Notes under the pieces: generated by a model
Database searches by the model: none
Seen by the model: the letters and a program-made list of their open reading frames with translations, nothing else
Told to the model about the DNA's origin: nothing
Program-made: the position numbers and the translations under genes
Origin: Chitinophaga pinensis
GTDB taxonomy: Bacteria > Bacteroidota > Bacteroidia > Flavobacteriales_D > Crocinitomicaceae
Reading direction: 5' to 3'
DNA: 5,609 nt
Assembly: GCA_945861175.1 (NCBI GenBank)
Contig: CAMATR010000150.1
Span: forward strand, 1 to 5,609
Part shown: piece after piece, positions 1 to 5,609 of the stretch
How positions within the stretch are numbered: the first letter of the stretch is position 1
Layout of the letters: each line of letters opens with the position of its first letter

Positions 1-1350
1 CTTCCCTATAGCATTGAAATTTGAGGCGAATAATTTGAGGTCAGATAAGCTTTTTTGTTTATCCTCTGAAGCTTGATAAGCACCTATCTCAGCAATTAGC
101 GCTTGTTTCTTTTCCAAATTAAGATCCAATTCTTTGTCTTGATCTTGGAAATTTTTCTGCCGTGCATTAAAGAAATAATCACATGCGGCTCTGAAAGCTG
201 TCCACAAGCGTTGCTCTTGCTTAGGGCCAGCGCTGCCAGCAGTCTTCCATTGTTTTTGCAACTTCACAAGCTGATCGGCAGTGCTTTTCCAATCAGTTGA
301 ATCTTTAATTGCTTCTGCTTTTGCCACTAATTCTGCTTTTGATTCAGCAATTTTCTTGAATCCTTGTTGAACCACCTCAAAATAGGCTTTCTTCCTTAAA
401 AAGAAAGTGTCAGCGCAAGAACGGAAGGCCTTATAAATCTCCTCATTCTCCTTTCTTGGTCCAAAACCGATTGCTCGCCAGTCGCCCTGAAGTTTCAGCA
501 ATTTCTCAGTTAGTTGATCCCATTCTTTTACTGTATGTAATTCTTCAATTGAAGATACAAGCTCTACCGCCTCTTTTAAAATCTCTTTCTTTTTATTTAT
601 GTTTTCTTGCAAAACACTCCTTCGTTCATCATAAAAAGCATGAATTCTTTCGTAAATCTTTTTTACGTTTCCCCAATACTCCGTCTTTAAACGCTCCCAC
701 TCTTCATTGGCAACCGGGCCGATATCTTCCCATTCATTTTGAAGAACTTTCAAAGTCGTTTCTGTTTCCTTGATTGATTCATTTGCTGCCAAAACAGATA
801 GCTTAGAAATCAATTCCTCTTTCAACTGCTGATTTCTTCGCAAATCATGATCCTTCAGTTCACGGTAGATCTTTAAATTATAGAAAAACTGCTCGATTAA
901 ACGTGAATATTCCTTCTGAATGTCATCCCGTTTTGTTCTTGGAATATCTCCAACTTTTTTCCAGTCTTCTTGTATTTCTTTGTAGGCATTTAATGCAGCA
1001 CCAATATTTTCTTCCTCCTGAATGACCTTGTTTAATCGCGAAATCAATTCATTTTTCAGCTTGAGGTTTTCATTTTCCTGTGCATTTCTCAAATCAGACT
1101 GAACTTTCAGTTTGTCACGAAAACCATTGTAGAGCTCATTAAACGATTTGCGTAGAGAGCGAATGTCATTTGGCTCATATTCCTCCCCCTTTTCTGACGC
1201 TTCCAATTGAGCAATCTGATCAAGACGTTCCATTTCAATTATAGAATCATCAAAACGAGTTTTTAATTCATTGATTTCTCTGGAGACTGAAAATAGATCT
1301 TCGCTTGCAGTCAGGGCGATTAAATCTTCTACTAATTGAGTTTTTTTCAT
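1..1350 (-). CDS. DUF349 repeat protein, 3' end cut off by the window edge
   Basis: An open frame of 450 codons runs from an ATG at 1350 to base 1 without a stop, so the C-terminus is missing. The product is highly charged, rich in Glu/Lys/Gln, probably all alpha-helical, with no signal peptide or membrane segment, so it is likely cytoplasmic. It contains at least four DUF349-type units, each opening with a Trp-x-x-x/Ile-Gly motif: W130 (DWKKVGDIP), W207 (EWEDIGP), W291 (DWRAIGFGP) and W368 (QWKTAGSAGP). Each is followed by an aromatic helical stretch such as FRSCADTFF or FRAACDYFF. The tryptophans lie 77, 84 and 77 residues apart. Residues 1-125 are a less distinctive helical lead-in. The start lies 3 bp after the kinase stop with no clear Shine-Dalgarno, so translation is probably coupled. 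Multi-unit DUF349 proteins are common in Bacteroidota, but their biochemical role is not established and I assign none. Confidence 0.93.
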   Translation of the reverse strand, partial: MKKTQLVEDLIALTASEDLFSVSREINELKTRFDDSIIEMERLDQIAQLEASEKGEEYEPNDIRSLRKSFNELYNGFRDKLKVQSDLRNAQENENLKLKNELISRLNKVIQEEENIGAALNAYKEIQEDWKKVGDIPRTKRDDIQKEYSRLIEQFFYNLKIYRELKDHDLRRNQQLKEELISKLSVLAANESIKETETTLKVLQNEWEDIGPVANEEWERLKTEYWGNVKKIYERIHAFYDERRSVLQENINKKKEILKEAVELVSSIEELHTVKEWDQLTEKLLKLQGDWRAIGFGPRKENEEIYKAFRSCADTFFLRKKAYFEVVQQGFKKIAESKAELVAKAEAIKDSTDWKSTADQLVKLQKQWKTAGSAGPKQEQRLWTAFRAACDYFFNARQKNFQDQDKELDLNLEKKQALIAEIGAYQASEDKQKSLSDLKLFASNFNAIGK

Positions 1351-1353
1351 TAC

Positions 1354-2280
1354 TTACGCAGTTTGCAACATGTCAAAGTTCGCAAGAGAAATGAATTCAT
1401 CAATACGTTCTTCAATATCTTTGTGCGAAATTTCTAATAATTTTTCTGTACCGAATTTCTCAACGCAGAAAGAAGCAAGTGCGGATCCTGCAATAATAGC
1501 GCGTTTCATATTTATAAATGAAATGTCGTCCGAAGCGGCAAGATATCCAATAAATCCTCCTGCAAAAGTATCACCAGCTCCCGTTGGATCAAAAACATCC
1601 TCCAATGGCAATGCCGGCGCGAAGAAAGTGTTTTCGCCATGGAAAAGCAATGCACCATGTTCACCTTTTTTAATGATCAGGTACTTTGGGCCCATTGCGC
1701 GAATTACTTTGGATGCCTTCTTCAAAGAATATTCTCCAGACAATTGGCGGGCTTCCTCATCATTGATTATTAATACATCAACAAGAGCAAGTGTTTTTTT
1801 TAATTCATCCATTGCAATGTCGATCCAAAAGTTCATGGTGTCCATGGCAATCAATTTTGGACGTTTTTCAAGTCGCTCAATCACTGTTCTCTGAACTTGT
1901 GGGCTCAAATTTCCTAACATTAAATACTCTGCTCCTTGGTATGATGCAGGTATAATCGGGTCAAAGTGCTCGAGCACATTGAGTTCAGTGATCAATGTAT
2001 CTCTAGAGTTCATATCGTTATGGTAACGTCCTGACCAAAAAAAAGTTTTTTCACCTTTTTTAATTTGTAAACCCGACAGATCAATCCCCTTTGCTGCGAA
2101 GACATCCAACATGCTTTGAGGGAAATCATCTCCAACAACAGATATTATTTTCTGGGTTTTTGAATAAAAAGATGATGAAAGCGCGATAAAAGTACCCGCT
2201 CCACCAATAATTTTATCTGTTTTACCAAAAGGTGTTTCAATCGCATCAAAGGCAACACTGCCAACAGTCACTAAACTCAT
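1354..2280 (-). CDS. PfkB-family (ribokinase superfamily) sugar or nucleoside kinase
   Basis: A 308-residue cytoplasmic kinase, the usual length for the family, which transfers the ATP gamma-phosphate to a sugar or nucleoside hydroxyl. Visible motifs are the N-terminal Gly-rich substrate-side motif IIGGAGTF (about residues 24-31), the central IINDEEA strand and loop (171-177), KKGEHG (204-209), and the C-terminal PfkB signature DPTGAGDTFAGGF (231-243). In that signature GAGD is the anion hole and D237 the expected catalytic base. The substrate cannot be read from sequence; ribokinase-like, adenosine kinase-like and inosine/guanosine kinase-like activities are all possible. The frame is open upstream to an ATG at 2364, but the start at 2280 is preferred. 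It gives the natural family N-terminus (MSLVTVGS), and a Bacteroidota -7 element at 2299-2306 lies inside the longer frame. An ATG two codons earlier (2286) is an alternative. The gene is first in an operon with the DUF349 gene. Confidence 0.95.
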   Translation of the reverse strand: MSLVTVGSVAFDAIETPFGKTDKIIGGAGTFIALSSSFYSKTQKIISVVGDDFPQSMLDVFAAKGIDLSGLQIKKGEKTFFWSGRYHNDMNSRDTLITELNVLEHFDPIIPASYQGAEYLMLGNLSPQVQRTVIERLEKRPKLIAMDTMNFWIDIAMDELKKTLALVDVLIINDEEARQLSGEYSLKKASKVIRAMGPKYLIIKKGEHGALLFHGENTFFAPALPLEDVFDPTGAGDTFAGGFIGYLAASDDISFINMKRAIIAGSALASFCVEKFGTEKLLEISHKDIEERIDEFISLANFDMLQTA

Positions 2281-2298
2281 GTTCATTTTTTTGAAAGG

Positions 2299-2306
2299 CA
2301 AAGATA
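2299..2306 (-). promoter_or_regulatory. Bacteroidota-type -7 promoter element for the kinase-DUF349 operon
   Basis: Read on the minus strand this is TATCTTTG, a full match to the Bacteroidota sigma-A -7 consensus TAnnTTTG. A TTTA at 2325-2328, 18 bp upstream, is a partial match to the -33 TTTG element. Transcription would start roughly at 2291-2295, leaving a leader of only about 10-15 bases before the ATG at 2280. This placement argues against the upstream ATG at 2364 being used. Confidence 0.65.
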
Positions 2307-2427
2307 CAACGAAGATTTGAGGATTAAAGAATTTGCATGCCGGAAGATTCATGACAAAAATCATTCGGCAAATTAGACCCTAGACGCACTTAGAAGATAT
2401 TGAACCAAAAAACGCTATATCTGTAAC

Positions 2428-2448
2428 ATTAACGAGTTAATAAGTTTA
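2428..2448 (+). promoter_or_regulatory. Weak promoter/operator candidate upstream of the AsmA-like gene
   Basis: The stretch holds a small inverted repeat, ATTAAC-GA-GTTAAT (2428-2441). It abuts TAAGTTTA (2441-2448), which is one base off the Bacteroidota -7 consensus TAnnTTTG. No convincing -33 TTTG is visible at the proper distance. If used, the leader to the ATG at 2497 would be about 40 bases. The divergent intergenic region must contain a promoter for the plus-strand gene, and this is the best candidate I see, but it is weak. Confidence 0.25.
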
Positions 2449-2496
2449 GAATGCTGATGTCAAGGCCTAGCAATGTGGTGTTAATTTTATATTTAA

Positions 2497-5157
2497 ATGA
2501 AAAGAAGAATTCTTAAAATAGCCTATTGGTTTTTTGGGACGCTACTGGGTATCGTATTACTTATTTCTGCCAGTGTTTACATGTTCAAGGATGAAATTTG
2601 TGGATATGTTGTAGAACAGGTTAACACACATTTAAAAGCAAAGGTTAAGGTTGACGAGGTCGATCTAACATTTTGGGGATCTTTTCCAAATTTATCTGTG
2701 GACTTCAATAAAGTCTTTATCCAAGACGCATATAAAAATGCTACTTCCAAAGACACTTTGCTTTACAGTAATAGAATCCGATTGAAATTCAACCCAATGG
2801 ATATTTGGGAAGAAAATTACAAGGTTCATTCCATTGAAATAGCTCCTGGTACAATACAACTAAAAGTCAATCGTGCTGGACAAATCAATTATGACATTTT
2901 AAAAGAAACGAAAGATACTACACAAACAAAATTTGATCTTGCTTTGGAATCTGTTGATCTCGAAGATGTCCGCTTTTCATACAACAACAAAGCAACAGCT
3001 CAATATTACAAAATGTCGATTGTCGCTTTAAATCTTGAAGGGAACTTTGACCAAGATCGCTTTAGCATCGCCACAAAGACAACGCTTTTAATCAATAAAG
3101 TAAGAAGTGGTGAAATCACCCTGCTCTCAAATCAAGATGCTGAGCTTGACCTTAGCATGCAAGTGGACAAGTCGAAAGATCAGGTAAAGATTCCAAAAGC
3201 AGTCATAAAGATTGCCGGACTTCCATTTGAAGTGGCAGGATTTGTTAATCCCAAACAAACTAAATTCGAATTGCATTCGAAAGATTTTCAACTGACTGAT
3301 TTAGCGAATCGTTTTGCAGTATCGGAAACGGATGAAATAGATAGATACAGTGGAGCTGGAACTGCCTATGCAGATATATTCTTTGAATCGACAAATGAAC
3401 AGACAAAACCTGCGAAAATCAATTGTTTATTCGGAATCAAGGATGGTTCATTGACTGAGCCTGAGAGTAAAATCAAATTGAGTAATGTTCAGCTTGAAGG
3501 AGAATACGACAATTCGGGAGGTCCTGGAAATGAATTTTTGAATTTAAAAAAACTCAAAATCAATACACCAGGTGGACCCTTCAAAGGGCAATTGAAACTT
3601 ACACAATTCGACAGCCCACGAGTCGTTGGAAATGCAGATGGAGTGTTAAATCTGAATATGCTTCATGAGTTGTTTCATTTTCCATATGTCGAAAAAGTCA
3701 ACGGAAATATTAATTTATCAAGCGATTTTATTGTTCAAACAATTTCCGAAGCAGGGGTATATGATTATTCAGTAGAAAAATGCGAAGGGAATGTTCAATT
3801 GAACAATGTAGATCTTAAACTTCAAAATGATCATCGTTATTTCAATGATATGAACGGCTCACTCTATCTGCGCAATAACGAAGCTGGTGTTCACAATGTC
3901 TCACTCGACATTGGTGAATCAGACCTCAAATTTGATGGGGTTTTCAAAAATATTTTCAACTATTTCTCTGGTGATGGTCAACTAGAGGCAGATGTCGAAA
4001 TTAGAGGAAACTATATCGATATACAAGATCTTGGCACCACTACAAAGGAGGAGAAAATTCAGGATGCAAGAGAATTTGTTCTTCCAAATGACGTTGGCGG
4101 GACAATGTATACAGAAGTGGGTGAGATTAAATATGAAAATCACCGTTTTAAGAATGTTTCAGGTAAAATGGAAATGAAAAACCGCAGGATCTTTTTTCCA
4201 AATATTTCTCTTCGAAACGCGGATGCAGATATTTTAGGAAGTCTCGAAATCGAGGAACGATCCGCTGAAATCTTTCATGTTACCGCAGAAGTGCAATCAG
4301 AAAGTTTAAAGTTCAAGTCACTTTTTAAAGAATGGGATAATTTCAATCAATCTGTTATAGGGGAAGAAAATATATACGGGAAAGCACAATCTAGAGTATA
4401 CTTTCAAGCACCCTTTGACCTCCGGTCTGGTATTCTATCAAATGCAATCAAATCTCAAGTTTATTTGAAAATTACAGATGGTAGACTTAAAAATGTAGAT
4501 GCTTTCAAATCTATTATAGAAAGCTTACAGACGAACTCCGCAAAAATGGTTATCGGTAAAGAAAATATTGCTCAATTGGATAAAAAACTAATGGATCTAA
4601 GATTTGAAACTTTAGAAAACACATTTGTGATTGAAAACGGAAAATTGACGATTCCTGAAATGATGATTCACACTTCTGCTCTAGATATCGAAACTTCAGG
4701 CACACATACTTTTGATAACATAATTGATTATCGTTTTGCTTTTCGTTTTCGCGATTTAAAAGAAGTGAAACGTACCACAGAGTTCGGAATTGAAATAGAT
4801 GACGGGACAGGTATGAAGGTTTACATGCGCATGTATGGTAATATTGACGACCCTACTATTTTATGGGATAAATCTTCGCGTAAGGAACAATTGAAAGACG
4901 ATCTTAAACAGGAGAAAGAAACAGTAAAATCAATGCTTAAAAGTGAGTTTGGATTATTCAAAAGCGATTCGGCTATAAAATCTTACAATCAAAAAGAAGG
5001 TCCCAAAGAAGTATTAAAAGTAGAATTTGGACCTGCAAAAACCGAAGAGCCTTTAGAAGAGAAAAAGATTAAAAAAGATTCTAAGCTTAAGAATACTCTG
5101 AAAAACTGGAAAGAAGAGGCTGATAAAGATAAACAGGAGAAGATTGAATTTGATTAA
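2497..5157 (+). CDS. AsmA-like inner-membrane-anchored periplasmic protein
   Basis: An 886-residue protein. Its basic N-terminus (MKRR) precedes one hydrophobic segment at about residues 10-30, a signal anchor with no obvious cleavage site. AsmA-type sequence follows: residues 54-75 carry the pattern LTFWGSFPNLSV that opens the beta-rich groove. Long alternating beta-strand sequence runs to about 790, ending in the AsmA C-terminal region with YGNIDDPTILWD (780-791). The last ~95 residues form a Lys/Glu-rich, probably helical tail with two LKxEFG copies (814-819 and 840-845). AsmA-family proteins (AsmA, TamB, YhdP and relatives) are inner-membrane-anchored, form hydrophobic grooves across the periplasm, and act in lipid transport or envelope homeostasis; that role here is inferred. 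The start is secure, since an in-frame TAA (2494-2496) directly precedes the ATG. No Shine-Dalgarno is present, only A/T-rich sequence, as is usual in Bacteroidota. The gene appears monocistronic, divergent from the kinase operon and ending before a terminator. Confidence 0.9.
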   Translation: MKRRILKIAYWFFGTLLGIVLLISASVYMFKDEICGYVVEQVNTHLKAKVKVDEVDLTFWGSFPNLSVDFNKVFIQDAYKNATSKDTLLYSNRIRLKFNPMDIWEENYKVHSIEIAPGTIQLKVNRAGQINYDILKETKDTTQTKFDLALESVDLEDVRFSYNNKATAQYYKMSIVALNLEGNFDQDRFSIATKTTLLINKVRSGEITLLSNQDAELDLSMQVDKSKDQVKIPKAVIKIAGLPFEVAGFVNPKQTKFELHSKDFQLTDLANRFAVSETDEIDRYSGAGTAYADIFFESTNEQTKPAKINCLFGIKDGSLTEPESKIKLSNVQLEGEYDNSGGPGNEFLNLKKLKINTPGGPFKGQLKLTQFDSPRVVGNADGVLNLNMLHELFHFPYVEKVNGNINLSSDFIVQTISEAGVYDYSVEKCEGNVQLNNVDLKLQNDHRYFNDMNGSLYLRNNEAGVHNVSLDIGESDLKFDGVFKNIFNYFSGDGQLEADVEIRGNYIDIQDLGTTTKEEKIQDAREFVLPNDVGGTMYTEVGEIKYENHRFKNVSGKMEMKNRRIFFPNISLRNADADILGSLEIEERSAEIFHVTAEVQSESLKFKSLFKEWDNFNQSVIGEENIYGKAQSRVYFQAPFDLRSGILSNAIKSQVYLKITDGRLKNVDAFKSIIESLQTNSAKMVIGKENIAQLDKKLMDLRFETLENTFVIENGKLTIPEMMIHTSALDIETSGTHTFDNIIDYRFAFRFRDLKEVKRTTEFGIEIDDGTGMKVYMRMYGNIDDPTILWDKSSRKEQLKDDLKQEKETVKSMLKSEFGLFKSDSAIKSYNQKEGPKEVLKVEFGPAKTEEPLEEKKIKKDSKLKNTLKNWKEEADKDKQEKIEFD

Positions 5158-5223
5158 GTTTGATTTATTCAAAGTGTTTTCAGGTCAACCTTGATTTCCG
5201 AGCATTTGAAAATTCTTTAGAGC

Positions 5224-5260
5224 AATAAAAAAGGATATCAAATTGACATCCTTTTTTATT
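5224..5260. terminator. Bidirectional intrinsic terminator between convergent genes
   Basis: AATAAAAAAGGAT (5224-5236) and ATCCTTTTTTATT (5248-5260) are perfect 13-bp inverted repeats around an 11-base loop. Two further base pairs (TC/GA) are possible inside the loop. The A-run on one arm and T-run on the other make the hairpin symmetric, so it can end transcription from both sides. It lies 67 bp past the AsmA-like stop (5157) and about 50 bp past the stop of the minus-strand Cys-rich gene (5309). No other terminator is seen in the 151-bp gap. Confidence 0.85.
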
Positions 5261-5308
5261 GAATCTATTTTTTGAATTGTTACTTATGCAGCAATCTGTT
5301 TCTTTTCT

Positions 5309-5609
5309 TTATTTTGCTTGGCCGATAAATTTACCGTCTGCACCATACATAGCCATACATTTAGCTTTCTCTTTTGGTGAACAGCCTTTGTCATCGCACA
5401 TTTTAGCGCATTCACTTTTTGACATTTTAGAACATTCAGACATGTCACATTTAGAAATTGCTTTGGCATCCATCTTCGCTTTGTAAGCTCCTGATTTAGC
5501 ACAATCTGCAGTATTCATTCCTGCACAATTTTCCATTTTACATTTGCCATTATCTGTGACGGCTCCGGATTCATTTTTATCTGCATGTCCGCTACCTAAA
5601 ATTGGTGCA
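5309..5609 (-). CDS. Small Cys/Met/Lys-rich protein, 5' end beyond the window; unrecognised family
   Basis: The frame ending in TAA at 5309-5311 stays open to the right edge, giving 99 visible residues; the true start lies outside. An internal ATG at 5536 would give 75 residues, but it falls inside the first cysteine unit and is an unlikely start. The visible part has nine Cys, eight Met and many Lys and Asp, with almost no large hydrophobic residues. All nine cysteines fall into three units of identical spacing C-x4-C-x7-C, at 5501-5542, 5408-5449 and 5357-5398. The first two share Met at unit positions 3 and 9. The C-terminal end reads MAMYGADGKFIGQAK. Cys/Met richness suggests binding of a soft metal such as copper, or a disulfide-rich secreted protein, but this is inference. 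The missing N-terminus may hold a signal peptide or lipobox. The gene converges on the AsmA-like gene and shares its terminator. Confidence 0.7.
   Translation of the reverse strand, partial: APILGSGHADKNESGAVTDNGKCKMENCAGMNTADCAKSGAYKAKMDAKAISKCDMSECSKMSKSECAKMCDDKGCSPKEKAKCMAMYGADGKFIGQAK
5357..5542 (-). repeat. Three C-x4-C-x7-C protein repeat units
   Basis: Translated on the minus strand, the units are CKMENCAGMNTADC (5501-5542), CDMSECSKMSKSEC (5408-5449) and CDDKGCSPKEKAKC (5357-5398), each 14 residues. Units 1 and 2 are separated by 17 residues, units 2 and 3 by three (AKM). Conservation is in cysteine spacing and partly in Met position rather than in the DNA, so this is a diverged protein-level repeat. 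Confidence 0.65.

Noticed and set aside
103..773. Two plus-strand frames (103-300 and 456-773) of 65 and 105 codons
   Set aside because: Both lie antisense within the DUF349 gene, whose minus-strand frame is unbroken for 450 codons and shows repeated family motifs. Their products are hydrophobic or low-complexity without recognisable domains.
1370..1894. A 174-codon plus-strand frame opposite the kinase
   Set aside because: It is antisense to the conserved C-terminal half of the PfkB kinase, including the GAGD signature; the product shows no family motif and looks like a codon-bias shadow.
2281..2496. Possible small RNA or riboswitch in the divergent intergenic region
   Set aside because: Apart from the promoter element and a 6-bp dyad I see no stable long hairpin or known aptamer-like pattern, and the predicted leaders are too short.
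3992..4177. A 61-codon plus-strand frame inside the AsmA-like gene
   Set aside because: It is an out-of-frame overlap fully inside a long well-supported gene, with no separate start signals or domain.
5259..5486. A 75-codon plus-strand frame starting with TTG after the terminator
   Set aside because: It begins inside the terminator arm and is antisense to the Cys-rich frame; its hydrophobic product mirrors the Cys/Lys codons of the opposite strand.
5284..5502. A 72-codon minus-strand frame overlapping the Cys-rich gene
   Set aside because: It is a shifted frame of the same strand. The Cys-rich frame stays open to the window edge and has internally repeated cysteine spacing, which chance would not give, so this alternative is the shadow.

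Overview
The window looks like an ordinary chromosomal stretch from a member of the Bacteroidota (Cytophagales-like or a related order; this level is inference). The DNA is AT-rich and the start codons lack Shine-Dalgarno sequences. One promoter carries a clean Bacteroidota-type -7 element (TAnnTTTG). The gene content also fits: a multi-repeat DUF349 protein directly behind a PfkB-family kinase, and a large AsmA-like membrane-anchored protein.

Layout. On the minus strand, a PfkB-family sugar/nucleoside kinase (2280 down to 1354) is followed after 3 bp by a DUF349 repeat protein (from 1350, running off the left edge at base 1). The two almost certainly form an operon read from a promoter near 2300. 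About 216 bp of divergent intergenic DNA (2281-2496) separate this operon from an 886-residue AsmA-like gene on the plus strand (2497-5157). After it comes a strong symmetric hairpin terminator (5224-5260). This is shared with a convergent minus-strand gene (stop at 5309) whose 5' end lies beyond the right edge. The visible part of that gene encodes a small Cys/Met/Lys-rich protein.

Function. The kinase probably phosphorylates a sugar or nucleoside. The DUF349 protein has no established role. The AsmA-like protein is expected to be anchored in the inner membrane with a long periplasmic beta-rich body, in the family of lipid-transport or envelope-homeostasis proteins. The Cys-rich protein is not a family I recognise. 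All nine of its visible cysteines fall into three units of the same spacing, C-x4-C-x7-C, which suggests a repeated metal-binding or disulfide module. It is the most interesting item here. I see no mobile element, CRISPR array, tRNA, rRNA or defence system.
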